From assembly GCA_963812505.1 (NCBI GenBank), contig CAWEVM010000007.1, positions 1-64,000 of the forward strand: a DNA stretch of 64,000 bases, read 5' to 3'. How positions within the stretch are numbered: position 1 is the first letter of the stretch; each line of letters starts with the position of its first letter. The stretch comes from JAMXLO01 sp963812505. Lineage in GTDB: Bacteria; Pseudomonadota; Alphaproteobacteria; Acetobacterales; Acetobacteraceae. Shown piece after piece: positions 35,489-44,718 of the stretch. The notes beneath the pieces are model-generated. The model had not been told where the DNA came from. It saw only the letters and a program-made list of their open reading frames with translations, and searched no databases. A program made the position numbers and the translations under genes.

Positions 35489-36652
35489 ATGGACGGCATC
35501 GGGAAGTTGGAACCGAGTGAGTTTGACGATCAGACGGTCCTGCCGCGGCACGTTAAGCGCGCGCTCGACTATATGAATGGCAACCTGGCCGAGAAGATCA
35601 CTCCCTCGCGGAACTTGTCCGATGAACGCGCCGCACGACCGCAGCAATGCCAGAGCATCTGTAGGTGTTCCGCCTGCTGGGTCGGCTGACGCCACCGCGA
35701 TGAGCGCACGCGCGTGATTGTCAGGCTGGTCGATGTCGCCGCCGACCGGCATGTCTGGGGCGACAGCTTCGATGGTTCGGTCAACGATCCTTTCGAGTTA
35801 GAGGACCATGTCGTCGATGGCGTGCTGTGCGGTGTCGTCTCGAGAATCACCCATGCAGAAATCGAACGTGTGCACAACAAGGCTCCCACGGATCTTGGCG
35901 CGCGCGATCTGGCGTTGCAGGCGCTGCCGCTTATCCTTGGCACCAGCGTGCCAAATGCACGACGAGCCATGGCCATCCTGAATCGCGCGATGGAGTTGGA
36001 TGCGGCCGATGCCACGTCGATGGCCTTGCTTGCATGCTGTAACGCGCAACTTGGCACATATCACGGCACTTCCTCGCCAGGCGCCGCGAGAGATACCGCA
36101 CTGGTTTCTCTCTCTCTGCGGGCGGGCATGCTCGACAACAGCAATCCGCTGGTGATGGCCGCCTGCAGCACCGCAACCGCATTGGCGCTGCCAGCTGACG
36201 AGGCGGAGGCGCTTGTCACGCGTGCATTGGCTATGGACCCCACCTCGGCGTGGGCCTGGGAGCGTCGCGGATTCCTCAGGCTGAATTCCCCTGCCGATGC
36301 CGACCGTGCCATCACTGATTTTCGACGGGCACTTCAGCTCAGGGGGCCGCGCATATCTCGTGCCAACTGCTTCGTTGGTATCGCATCCGCGCATTGCCAT
36401 GCCGGCCGACGTGCAGAAGCCGACCTTTGGACCCGTAAGGCGCTCGCCGAGAACCCCGAGGCGACGTGGATATATCGGTGGCAGACCTGCTACTCCGCCA
36501 AGTGGCATGATGCGTCAGTGCTGATCGCAGCAGTCGAACATTTGCGCCGCGCACAGCCGGAGTTCTCCGTATCCCTGATGATGGCGTCCTATCCTCCGTC
36601 GGACCCCGACTGGCTCGAAGCCGTCGCGCGAGCGGGCATGCCGCTCACCTGA
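35489..36652 (+). pseudogene. Degraded AraC-type/TPR regulator
   Basis: Frame 35489-35689 begins with LPRHVKRALDYMNGNLAEKIT, the start of an AraC-type helix-turn-helix, then loses sense. From GTG 35714 another frame carries IVRLVDVAADRHVWGDSFDG...FELEDHVVDGV, the conserved junction of adenylate-cyclase-like TPR proteins, and then about 260 residues of TPR-type repeats to 36652 (AMELDAADATSMALLACCNA; ALAMDPTSAWAWERRGFL). In intact relatives a TolB-like domain lies between, here missing. So it looks like a large internal deletion leaving a DNA-binding stub and a TPR half. The second part alone (312 residues) could still be translated. Confidence 0.6.
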
Positions 36653-36665
36653 AGCCGGTAAACGG

Positions 36666-37130
36666 TCAGACCCCCTGATATGGGATGAAGCAGAAAACGC
36701 CGTTGGATTCGGTGTTGAAGATTGACCAGCAAAGGACCGCGCGTCCGGTCGGGTTCTGAACGGCACTGACCTTGGCTTCAGGAATTTCAATCCATACATC
36801 GGAAGTGGCCCCATACCTGCTGAGCCATTGCCGCATCCAGGCGCTTCTTGCGGCTTGGTATGCTTCCCCACTCTCTTCGGACAACATCCGTTTCCAGGTT
36901 GTGGTGCTGAACCGCTCGCGTGTCACCTGGGCTTCGTAGTGCCGCGTCCAGTCATTCCATCGGGCCTCGACCATCCGGCAATCAGCCATGGTGCAGCAGG
37001 GCGCGCCGGGAATACCAGGCACCGTCAGGCTTCTGAACCAATCGCTGAATTGCCCGCTCGCGTCCGGCGGTGGTGCGGCGTACGCCGAACCTGCAATGTG
37101 CAACAGACCGAGGAACCAGATGAAGAGCAT
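36666..37130 (-). CDS. Hypothetical exported protein
   Basis: 154 residues with a signal peptide (MLFIWFLGLLHIAGSAYA, cleavage after AYA). The mature part has paired Cys (CCTMADCR at about 46-53) and a C-terminal CWSIFNTESNGVFCF, so disulphides are likely in the periplasm; DNPTGKxVxCWS-like sequence NPTGRAVLCWS is conserved in related hypothetical proteins of alphaproteobacteria. Function unknown. GGGAGG is 5 bases before the ATG at 37130. Confidence 0.72.
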   Translation of the reverse strand: MLFIWFLGLLHIAGSAYAAPPPDASGQFSDWFRSLTVPGIPGAPCCTMADCRMVEARWNDWTRHYEAQVTRERFSTTTWKRMLSEESGEAYQAARSAWMRQWLSRYGATSDVWIEIPEAKVSAVQNPTGRAVLCWSIFNTESNGVFCFIPYQGV

Positions 37131-37318
37131 CGGAGCCTCCCAGCGGGGACTTCGATCCGATACGGTTTGGCAGTCTGTCGCGGCTATCCAATCAGCGCCT
37201 CGTTGGCCGTCGACCGCACCAAAATCATCTGGCGGGGCGGACGACGACCGCGCGGCTGCCGGAGGCGTGACCCTGGCGCCCGGCTGGGCTATGACGCGGC
37301 GAAAGGAGACGACACAAC

Positions 37319-38539
37319 GTGAACCAGCCTTTCGGCGTCAATAGCCTGCGCAACGGTCCGGACGGGCGTGGCCGGTTCGGCGAATTCGGCGGCCGGTTCG
37401 TCGCCGAGACGCTCATGCCGCTCATCCTGGAAGTGGAGCAGGCCTATCTGGCTGCGAAAGCAGATCCTGCGTTCCAGGCGGAGCTTGCGGAATACCTGAC
37501 GCATTATGTCGGGCGCCCCAGCGCGCTGTGGTTCGCCGCGCGGCTGACGCGTCACCTCGGCGGGGCGAAGGTTTACTTCAAGCGCGACGAGCTGAACCAC
37601 ACCGGCAGCCACAAGGCCAACAACTGCATGGGCCAGATTTTGTTGGCCAAGCGGATGGGCAAGACGCGGATCATCGCGGAGACCGGCGCCGGCCAGCATG
37701 GCGTGGCGACCGCGACGATGTGCGCGTTGTTCGGGCTGCCGTGCACTGTCTACATGGGCGCCACAGACGTCGAGCGGCAGAAGCCCAACGTGTTCCGCAT
37801 GAAACTGCTCGGGGCGGAGGTGAAGCCGGTGACCTCGGGCGCCTCCACCTTGAAGGATGCGATGAACGAGGCGCTGCGCGACTGGGTCGCGAATGTCGAG
37901 GACACCTACTACCTGATCGGCACCGTCGCGGGGCCGCACCCGTACCCGATGATGGTTCGCGACTTCCAGTCGGTGATCGGCGAGGAGGCGAAGGCGCAGT
38001 TGCGCGAAGCCGAGGGGCGTCTGCCGGACGCGGCGGTCGCGTGCATCGGTGGGGGATCGAATGCGATGGGACTGTTCCATCCGTTCCTGGACGATCCGTC
38101 GGTGCGGCTGATCGGCGTGGAGGCGGGCGGGCACGGCATCGAGAGCGGCGAGCATGCCGCCAGCCTGACAGGGGGACGGCCTGGCGTGCTGCACGGCAAT
38201 CGGACCTATCTGTTGCAGGACGATGACGGACAGATCATCGAGGCGCACTCGATCAGCGCCGGTCTGGATTATCCGGGGATTGGGCCGGAGCACTCGTGGC
38301 TGCACGATATCGGGCGGGTGGAATACGTGTCAGCGACCGATGAGGAAGCACTGGCGGCTTTCCAGTTGTGCACGCGGACCGAAGGGATCATTCCGGCACT
38401 GGAACCGGCGCATGCATTGGCGCATGTGACGAAACTCGCGCCCACGATGGGGAAGGATCAGATCATTCTGATGAATTTGTGCGGGCGGGGCGACAAGGAC
38501 ATCTTTACCGTCGCGGAGCATCTTGGGGTGAGGCTGTGA
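37319..38539 (+). CDS. trpB: Tryptophan synthase beta subunit
   Basis: 406 residues. It condenses indole with serine using PLP; the PLP Lys is in HTGSHKANNCMGQ (about residue 99). The phosphate loop CIGGGSNAMG and the ETGAGQHGVATAT block are canonical, and the FGEFGGRFVAETLMPL N-terminus fixes the start at GTG 37319, preceded by AAGGAG. Followed by trpA after a 67-base gap that holds a dispersed repeat. Confidence 0.98.
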   Translation: MNQPFGVNSLRNGPDGRGRFGEFGGRFVAETLMPLILEVEQAYLAAKADPAFQAELAEYLTHYVGRPSALWFAARLTRHLGGAKVYFKRDELNHTGSHKANNCMGQILLAKRMGKTRIIAETGAGQHGVATATMCALFGLPCTVYMGATDVERQKPNVFRMKLLGAEVKPVTSGASTLKDAMNEALRDWVANVEDTYYLIGTVAGPHPYPMMVRDFQSVIGEEAKAQLREAEGRLPDAAVACIGGGSNAMGLFHPFLDDPSVRLIGVEAGGHGIESGEHAASLTGGRPGVLHGNRTYLLQDDDGQIIEAHSISAGLDYPGIGPEHSWLHDIGRVEYVSATDEEALAAFQLCTRTEGIIPALEPAHALAHVTKLAPTMGKDQIILMNLCGRGDKDIFTVAEHLGVRL

Positions 38540-38554
38540 ACCGGCACGAAAGCA

Positions 38555-38606
38555 TTTCCCCCCTCCCCCGATCCCCCTCCCGCGACGAGAGGCGGAGATT
38601 CTGCTT
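38555..38606 (+). repeat. GC-rich intergenic repeat, copy 1 (upstream of trpA)
   Basis: A C-rich run, then CCCTCCCGCGACGAGAGGCG, then GGAGATTCTGCTT leading directly into the trpA ATG. It matches, in order and spacing, the stretch upstream of atpG (60444-60495, minus strand). The GGAG inside the copy is the likely trpA ribosome site. See that entry. Confidence 0.7.
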
Positions 38607-39428
38607 ATGAGCCGCATCACCCCCCGCTTTGCCGCGTTGAGGCGCGAAGGCCGTGGTGCGCTGATACCCTTCATCGAAGCCTGGGACCCCGACGCTGCGA
38701 CCTCGCTGGAGATGTTGCGTGGCATGCCGACGGCCGGTGCGGACCTGATCGAGATCGGCATTCCGTTCACCGACCCGATGGCGGATGGCCCGATCGTCCA
38801 GGCCGCAGGCAAGCGTGCGCTTAAGGCCGGCGTGACTGTTCGGCATGTGCTCGCCTTGGTGCGCGAGTTCCGGCGTGACGACGACGCGACGCCGATCATT
38901 CTGATGGGCTATCTCAATCCCGTCCTGTCCTACGGCGCCGAACGCTTCTGTGCCGATGCAGCCGGCGCCGGTGTCGATGGCCTGATCATGGTCGATCTGC
39001 CTACCGAGGAGGCCGACGTTCTGGTGCCGCACGCCACAGCGCACGGCATCGACATCATACGCCTGATCGCGCCGACGACGAACGACGGGCGCCTGCCGCT
39101 GGTGCTCGATGGCAGTTCCGGCTTCGTCTACTACGTCAGCATCACCGGGATCACCGGCACGCGCAGCACCACGGTCGAGCATCTCGCCGAAGCCATTCCC
39201 CGCATCCGCAAGATTTCGGACCTGCCGATCGCCATTGGCTTCGGCGTCCGCTCGCCGGCGCAGGCAGCCGCGGCGGTGAGGGCCGCCGACGCGGCGGTGG
39301 TAGGGTCGGCTCTGTGCACCACGATCGAGGCGAACCTCGGTTCACCTGACCTGGTGCGCAAGTTGCTCGATCAGGTGCGCGAGCTTGCCACCGGGGTGCG
39401 TGGGGCGCGGGAGCACGTCAAAGCGTAA
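38607..39428 (+). CDS. trpA: Tryptophan synthase alpha subunit
   Basis: 273 residues, a TIM barrel that cleaves indole-glycerol phosphate. Catalytic Glu is in DLIEIGIPFTDPMADGP (about residue 48) and Asp in GVDGLIMVDLPTEEA; the phosphate loop is YYVSITGITGTR and the C-terminal GFGVRSPAQ. The ATG at 38607 is supplied with a ribosome site by the repeat. In most alphaproteobacteria accD would follow directly; here an insert of about 1.8 kb separates them. Confidence 0.98.
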   Translation: MSRITPRFAALRREGRGALIPFIEAWDPDAATSLEMLRGMPTAGADLIEIGIPFTDPMADGPIVQAAGKRALKAGVTVRHVLALVREFRRDDDATPIILMGYLNPVLSYGAERFCADAAGAGVDGLIMVDLPTEEADVLVPHATAHGIDIIRLIAPTTNDGRLPLVLDGSSGFVYYVSITGITGTRSTTVEHLAEAIPRIRKISDLPIAIGFGVRSPAQAAAAVRAADAAVVGSALCTTIEANLGSPDLVRKLLDQVRELATGVRGAREHVKA

Positions 39429-39521
39429 TGTGTCCATTACGGTTACACAATGAACGACGGCCACCGAAACACCGTCCGCCCCGGCAAGAACCTGTGCCCA
39501 AAAAGACAGAGTTGCGAACAA

Positions 39522-40244
39522 TCAATAAATCAGTTCGTGCCGCCAGGTAACACCTGTCCGAATAACCTTTGCCGGTATGCCGGCGGCTACGCAGTTGGGC
39601 GGCACTTGACCTGATACCAAGGAGCACGCGCCTATAATGGAGCCCCTCCCTATATGCGCGCCCTTGAGGATCGTTACGCGCTGCCCGACCCACACGCGGT
39701 CTTCCAGCACGACATCCCGCGCCGGGTTAACGCGCTGTCCGGTTATCACATCCACGATTGAATGCATATCGCTTACGGTCACATCCACTTCACCCGCGAA
39801 TAGACAACCCTCGCCAATGCTTACTCGGCCCGGTTCATGCAGTAATAGGCGGACGCTACCGTTGAAGCCGGATCGGCTGCCGATGATGACTTCTCCGCGA
39901 TCCATTGCGTGTATAAATAGATTGCCGAGACTGCAGCCTACGCCAACGCGTACGGTGCATCCTGAGCCCAAATAAACGTATATATTACTGGAGACCGATT
40001 CATTGGCGATTTCCAAATGATTGCTGTCACCGCCAATTACCGCATGGCCCTGGACCTTGTGCCCGTCTGTCGACGGGAGGACGATTTTGTTGCCTACACC
40101 GCGATCGTCAATCTGGAGCATAACCGCAAATCTGCATGATCCTGATAGAGCCGTCCATCCGCAAGATGGGTGCACGGGCAATCGACCTCGCCAAAGGTGC
40201 GCGTTGCAACGGATCCGCAATCGTCTTATTAGGTTCAACGGCAT
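39522..40244 (-). CDS. Left-handed beta-helix (hexapeptide) acyltransferase
   Basis: 240 residues. Repeated [LIV]-G-x4 turns run through the second two thirds (VRVGVGCSLG, VIIGSRSGFNG, VSIGEGCLFAGEV, VVLEDRVWVGQRVTILKGAHIGRGSIIGACSLVSG), ending NCVAAGIPAKVIR, the standard end of LbH acetyltransferases. The likely catalytic His is in VSDMHSIVD. It would acylate a sugar or similar acceptor. Two start choices: ATG 40244, or 40121 where IDDRGVGNKIVLP begins; neither has a ribosome site. Codon use is less GC-rich than neighbours, suggesting transfer. Divergent from the glycosyltransferase by 14 bases. Confidence 0.82.
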   Translation of the reverse strand: MPLNLIRRLRIRCNAHLWRGRLPVHPSCGWTALSGSCRFAVMLQIDDRGVGNKIVLPSTDGHKVQGHAVIGGDSNHLEIANESVSSNIYVYLGSGCTVRVGVGCSLGNLFIHAMDRGEVIIGSRSGFNGSVRLLLHEPGRVSIGEGCLFAGEVDVTVSDMHSIVDVITGQRVNPARDVVLEDRVWVGQRVTILKGAHIGRGSIIGACSLVSGQVPPNCVAAGIPAKVIRTGVTWRHELIY

Positions 40245-40258
40245 GAATTGGCGGGTTC

Positions 40259-41164
40259 ATGAAGTGGTATTTGGGCTTAAACGAGGCCGGCACCCATAGC
40301 GAGCTCGGATTACATGCGCGAATTGCTGTAAGCTCCGCGCTGTCTCGTACGGACCTTGAGCCACACCTCCTTTACACTGGAGCTCGGAACGACTTCACAG
40401 AATGGATGGAAGCACGCGGAGTAAGGGTTATCGATGTTGATATTAGGTTCGAGAACGAGATCAATGTTCTTGCGGCGCAGGGCCGCTACCCCAAAGCGCT
40501 GCTAGGTCACTGGTTACGATCGCAAATCTGCCTCCTAGAGACGGTCGATGAATTTGTTGCCTACACCGACTGCGACGTGCTCTTTGTCCGGCATCCGGAC
40601 TTCGGTCATATCCGCCCTGAGTATTTCGCCTGCGCGCCGGAGTTCAAGGTCGACAACTGGAACTACTGCAATACTGGGGCCATGGTTATCAATGTCCCGT
40701 CTCTAAGGCGGACGTACCCCGAGTTCCAAGAGTTTGTGGTCTCCGGAATGCGACAAGGCCGCGGCCATATGTTCAATGATCAGGCTGCGTACAATGAGCT
40801 ATACCGCAGACGTTGGGAACGATTGGATCCAAGGTTCAACTGGAAGCCATACTGGGGAATCAACGAAGCGGCGCCAATTATACACTTTCATGGGCCCAAG
40901 CTTGAGGCGATTCGCGCGATCCTCGACGGCCGGTGGGATTGGACCAGCGAGTACGGGCGACAACTTGGAAGCCTGCTGTGCTCCTCCCTTCCCGGATATG
41001 AGCGCGCCGTTCGCGCACTACTGGACTGCGCTGAAAGGGATCTGCCAGAGAAGCTACGAATGTTGCAGCAGCTTGCGGACGATCTTGCACGCGAGCCCGC
41101 TCTCTCTCTTGCTGACCAGCTAGATCTGTCGTTTATGAACTTCCGTTACTTTGCGGATGACTAG
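40259..41164 (+). CDS. GT8-like glycosyltransferase
   Basis: 301 residues. The metal/sugar-nucleotide DxD motif is in FVAYTDCDVLFV (about residues 97-108), NTGAMVINV lies at about 140, and IIHFHGPKLEAIR (about 207-219) matches the HxxGxK element of GT8 enzymes. No signal peptide or membrane helix, so cytoplasmic. It likely adds a sugar to an envelope glycan or small molecule. The gene, with lower GC than accD, belongs to the insert. The ATG at 40259 is only 14 bases from the start of the opposite acyltransferase gene, so each promoter would lie within the other's coding region or be shared. Confidence 0.72.
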   Translation: MKWYLGLNEAGTHSELGLHARIAVSSALSRTDLEPHLLYTGARNDFTEWMEARGVRVIDVDIRFENEINVLAAQGRYPKALLGHWLRSQICLLETVDEFVAYTDCDVLFVRHPDFGHIRPEYFACAPEFKVDNWNYCNTGAMVINVPSLRRTYPEFQEFVVSGMRQGRGHMFNDQAAYNELYRRRWERLDPRFNWKPYWGINEAAPIIHFHGPKLEAIRAILDGRWDWTSEYGRQLGSLLCSSLPGYERAVRALLDCAERDLPEKLRMLQQLADDLAREPALSLADQLDLSFMNFRYFADD

Positions 41165-41352
41165 CTGATCTCAGTCGTCCGTGCGGTCGAATGGTAGTTC
41201 GTCAGCACGAGCCACCCGTTTGGACGACGAGCACGCCCGCCGGGAGGGCAGGGTTGGCAATCAGTGGGGAGATTGATGCGAGTCCCAGCCTGGAGCTCTT
41301 CAGTCCGTGGTGGCACTTTACACCGCCGAAGACAGACCATAAGCCACTGCGC

Positions 41353-42219
41353 ATGAGCTGGCTCACCGAATTCGTCCGCCCGAAGATCCGCACGCTGTTC
41401 GCCCGGCGCGAGGCACCGGAGAACCTCTGGCACCAATGCCCCGCCTGCCAACAGATGATCTTCCACCGCGACCTGCTCGCGAACCTGAAGGTCTGTCCGC
41501 ACTGCTCGCATCACATGCGCGTCGGCGCCATCGAACGCCTCGGCTACACGTTCGACGAGGGCAGCTTTACCCGCATCGAACTGCCGAAGGTAGTGGCCGA
41601 CCCGCTGCGCTTTCGTGACACCAAGCGCTACACCGACCGGCTGAAGGAGGCACGTGACAAGACTCACCTGGACGATGCGCTGGCAGTCGCGCATGGCAGG
41701 ATCGACGGCCACCAGGCGGTGGTCGCGGCGATGGAGTTCGAGTTCATCGCCGGCTCGATGGGCGCGGCGGTCGGTGACGGCATAGTTGCCGCGGCGCGGC
41801 TTGCCGTGTTGCAGGATGCGCCGCTGATCGTGTTCACCGCCTCGGGTGGCGCGCGCATGCAGGAAGGCGCGATCAGCCTGATGCAGATGCCGCGCACGGT
41901 GATCGCCACGCGGCTGGTCAAGGAGGCGGGGCTGCCATACATCGTAGTGCTGACCGATCCCACGACGGGTGGGGTCACGGCGAGCTTCCCGATGCTGGGC
42001 GATATCCATATCGCCGAACCCGGCGCGCTGATCGGCTTCGCCGGACCTCGCGTCATCGAGCAGACGGTGCGCGAGAAACTCCCCGAGGGCTTCCAGCGCG
42101 CCGAATATCTGCACGAGCACGGCATCGTCGACATGGTGGTGAAGCGCACCGAGTTGAAGGCGACGCTGGCGCGGGTGATCTCGCTGCTGCGCGTCAAGGA
42201 AATCCCGGCGGCGGCATGA
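41353..42219 (+). CDS. accD: Acetyl-CoA carboxylase carboxyltransferase subunit beta
   Basis: 288 residues. Transfers the carboxyl from biotin to acetyl-CoA, making malonyl-CoA with AccA. The N-terminal zinc ribbon has the four Cys in CPAC and CPHC (about residues 28-51); the crotonase-like core contains TASGGARMQEGAISLMQM and TDPTTGGVTASFPMLGDI. The start at ATG 41353 gives the usual N-terminus (MSWLTEFVRPKI). The frame stays open back to 41191 with no family match. It overlaps folC by 4 bases. Confidence 0.97.
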   Translation: MSWLTEFVRPKIRTLFARREAPENLWHQCPACQQMIFHRDLLANLKVCPHCSHHMRVGAIERLGYTFDEGSFTRIELPKVVADPLRFRDTKRYTDRLKEARDKTHLDDALAVAHGRIDGHQAVVAAMEFEFIAGSMGAAVGDGIVAAARLAVLQDAPLIVFTASGGARMQEGAISLMQMPRTVIATRLVKEAGLPYIVVLTDPTTGGVTASFPMLGDIHIAEPGALIGFAGPRVIEQTVREKLPEGFQRAEYLHEHGIVDMVVKRTELKATLARVISLLRVKEIPAAA

Positions 42220-43457
42220 GCGCGCGCATCGAAGGCATCGTAGCACGACTGCATGGCCTGCATCCGCGACTGATCGACCTCAGCCTGGACCGGCTGCGCG
42301 TACTGCTGGAGAAGCTCGATCACCCCGAGCGCCGACTGCCGCCGGTGGTTCATGTCGCGGGGACAAACGGCAAGGGCAGCACCTGTGCCTTTGTGCGCGC
42401 GATGGCCGAGGCGGCAGGGCAGCGCGTGCATGTCTATACCTCGCCGCATCTGGTGCGGTTCAACGAGCGCATCCGCCTTGCCGGCAAGCTGGTATCGGAC
42501 GCGGCGCTGGCCACGGCGTTGGAACACGTCGAGCAGGTGAATGCGGGCGCCGCGATCACCGTGTTCGAGGTGATCACCGCAGTTGCCTTGCATCTGTTCG
42601 CGGAGACACCGGCCGATCTGTGCGTCCTTGAGGTTGGTCTTGGCGGCCGCGGCGACGCGACCAATGTCATCGACCGGCCGGCCGCCTGCGCGGTCACCTC
42701 GATCTCGCTCGATCACCGCGAGATGCTCGGCGATACGCTGCCGCTGATCGCGGCGGAGAAGGCCGGCATCCTGAAGCGGGGCGTGTCGGTGGCGATCGGC
42801 CAGCAGCCTCCCGAGGTGACCGACGTGCTGCTGACCGCCGCACAACGTGTCGGTGCACCGGTGATGCTGCGCGGTCGCGACTGGCGCATAGCCCCGGGTC
42901 GCTATGAAGATACGCTTGGCGTCCTGGACCTGCCACCACCATCACTGTCTGGCGCCTTCCAGCTCGACAATGCGGGCATCGCGATTGCGGCAATGCGTGC
43001 GTCCCGACTGGCAATGGATGCCGCGGGCGTCGCTCGCGCGGAGTGGCCGGCGCGGCTTCAACGCCTCCACGGGAAGTTAGCGGCGCTGTTGCCGATGGAC
43101 TGGGAGCTGTGGCTTGACGGCGGACACAATCCCGGGGCTGGCGTCGCACTGGCCGAGCATCTGCGAACGTGGTCGGATCGGCCGGTGCATGTGGTCGTCG
43201 GCATGAAGCAGACGAAGGACGCCACCGAGTTCCTCCGGCCGCTGGTTTCATTTGCAACCAGCCTGTGGGCGGTGGCTGAACCTGGGCAGCACGATGCGCG
43301 GCCAGTCGAGGCGATCATTGAAGAGTCGGGGGGCGTTGCGCGGCCGGGTCCACACGTCGCGGACGCGCTGCGCGCGCTGCCACGCGAAGCACGAGCGCGG
43401 GTGTTGATATGCGGCAGTCTTTACCTGGCTGGCGAGGTGCTGAAGCTGGATGCTTGA
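42216..43457 (+). CDS. folC: Folylpolyglutamate synthase / dihydrofolate synthase
   Basis: 413 residues. Mur-ligase-like: the ATP loop is VAGTNGKGSTCAF (about residues 47-59), followed by the substrate segment YTSPHLVRFNERI, the LEVGLGGRGDATNVI motif and C-terminal LWLDGGHNPGAG. It adds Glu to (dihydro)folate. Its ATG overlaps the accD stop (ATGA), so the two are coupled, an arrangement common in the class. Confidence 0.97.
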   Translation: MSARIEGIVARLHGLHPRLIDLSLDRLRVLLEKLDHPERRLPPVVHVAGTNGKGSTCAFVRAMAEAAGQRVHVYTSPHLVRFNERIRLAGKLVSDAALATALEHVEQVNAGAAITVFEVITAVALHLFAETPADLCVLEVGLGGRGDATNVIDRPAACAVTSISLDHREMLGDTLPLIAAEKAGILKRGVSVAIGQQPPEVTDVLLTAAQRVGAPVMLRGRDWRIAPGRYEDTLGVLDLPPPSLSGAFQLDNAGIAIAAMRASRLAMDAAGVARAEWPARLQRLHGKLAALLPMDWELWLDGGHNPGAGVALAEHLRTWSDRPVHVVVGMKQTKDATEFLRPLVSFATSLWAVAEPGQHDARPVEAIIEESGGVARPGPHVADALRALPREARARVLICGSLYLAGEVLKLDA

Positions 43458-43532
43458 TGCCAAACCCCGATATTCGACCGAGCTTGCTTCGTCACTTTGC
43501 TCCTAAATCCTGCTGAGTCGATCATTCCGGCA

Positions 43533-44615
43533 CTAGGCCCGCTGCAATACATCCCGCCGGCTCTCCATCAGTGGCTGGATCCGCTCGCCAAACTTGTCCA
43601 TACCCTCGATAAAATCGTCGAACGTCAGCATGACGCCGCTCACGGCAGGCACCGTCGCGTACTCGTCCAGCAATGCGGCGACGCGCTCATATGAACCCAC
43701 CAGCGCGCCATGCATCGTCGGCATGCGATTGCGCAGCTTTTCCGCCCACCGGCCTGCGCCGGCGTACTTGTCGCCGCCCGGATCAGCTTCTGCCTGCGAT
43801 TGCCGCCAGCCCAGCGCTTCCATGTCCATGCCATCGCGATAGTGCTCCCATTTCGCGAAGGCAGCCGCATCGGTCTCCTCGGCGATCACCATCATCACCA
43901 CCAGCGCACCACAGTCCCGCCCTGTGCGATCGTTGGCCGCGACCAATCGTGCGCTACTCGGCGCCACCGCATGCGGGTCGTTGATGCCGAAACTGGAGCA
44001 GAAATTGTAATCAGCGTAGGTCGCCGCGAACTGCGTCCCCCTGTCGCTCTGACCCGCGCAGATGATCGGGATGCGCGCGGTCGGCAGCGGCAGGCATCGA
44101 CAATCGTCCATACGGAAGAACTCACCCTGGAAATCGCTGCGCCCGGTCTCCCATAACTCCCGCATAATCGTCACGTATTCGCTGCAATACTCGTAACGAT
44201 GCTGATAGTGCCTGTCGCCGGGCCAAATGCCCATCTGCGAATATTCCTTCTCCTGCCAGCCGGTGATCATGTTGAGGCCGAACCGGCCGTGCGAGATGCT
44301 GTCGATCGTCACCGCCATGCGCGCGGCGATCGGCGGTGGCAAGGTCAAAACCGAGCAGGTCGCGAACAACTGGATGCGGCTCGTGACCGCTGCCAGTCCG
44401 GCCATCAGTGTGAAGCTCTCCAGGTTGTAGTCCCAGAACTCCGACGGCCCACCGAACCCTCGCAACTTGATCATCGACAGCGCAAAATCCATCCCGTAGC
44501 GCTCGGCTCTCTCCACCACCGCGCGGTTGAGATCGAACGTAGGCATGAAGCGCGGCGAGGTGGTCGAGATCAGCCAGCCATTGTTTCCGATGGGGATGAA
44601 GACGCCGACCTGCAT
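43533..44615 (-). CDS. rutA: RutA-like flavin-dependent pyrimidine monooxygenase
   Basis: 360 residues, luciferase-like fold. MQVGVFIPIGNNGWLIS, MIKLRGFGG, LESFTLMAGLAAVTSRIQL, GITGWQEKEYSQMGIWPGD and ICAGQSDRGTQFAA are nearly the sequence of RutA, which cleaves the uracil ring with FMNH2 and O2. The C-terminus (LLDEYATVPAVSGVMLTFDDF) agrees. GGGAG lies 7-8 bases before the ATG at 44615. The rest of the rut operon (rutB-rutG) is absent here: the next genes are another luciferase-like enzyme and an SDR. So the physiological substrate may differ; RutA family membership is firm, the exact role is not. Confidence 0.85.
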   Translation of the reverse strand: MQVGVFIPIGNNGWLISTTSPRFMPTFDLNRAVVERAERYGMDFALSMIKLRGFGGPSEFWDYNLESFTLMAGLAAVTSRIQLFATCSVLTLPPPIAARMAVTIDSISHGRFGLNMITGWQEKEYSQMGIWPGDRHYQHRYEYCSEYVTIMRELWETGRSDFQGEFFRMDDCRCLPLPTARIPIICAGQSDRGTQFAATYADYNFCSSFGINDPHAVAPSSARLVAANDRTGRDCGALVVMMVIAEETDAAAFAKWEHYRDGMDMEALGWRQSQAEADPGGDKYAGAGRWAEKLRNRMPTMHGALVGSYERVAALLDEYATVPAVSGVMLTFDDFIEGMDKFGERIQPLMESRRDVLQRA

Positions 44616-44718
44616 TGCGTGGGCTCCCGTCGTGTCACTGGGTGATGAGCCAGTGTGACTCGTCCGAGTGCCCGAGCGCAAAAATCAGCGACGCCGACCA
44701 AAGCAGAGGACGCACCGG

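Larger units (their letters stand above)
39429..41190. other. Lower-GC insert between trpA and accD
   Basis: Sampled 60-base stretches inside (40441-40500: 33 of 60 GC; 40801-40860: 30 of 60 GC) contrast with accD (41761-41820: 44 of 60). It holds two genes only, an acyltransferase and a glycosyltransferase-like gene, head to head. No transposase or flanking direct repeat was seen. The trpBA-accD-folC order, broken here, is widely kept in alphaproteobacteria. Confidence 0.7.
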
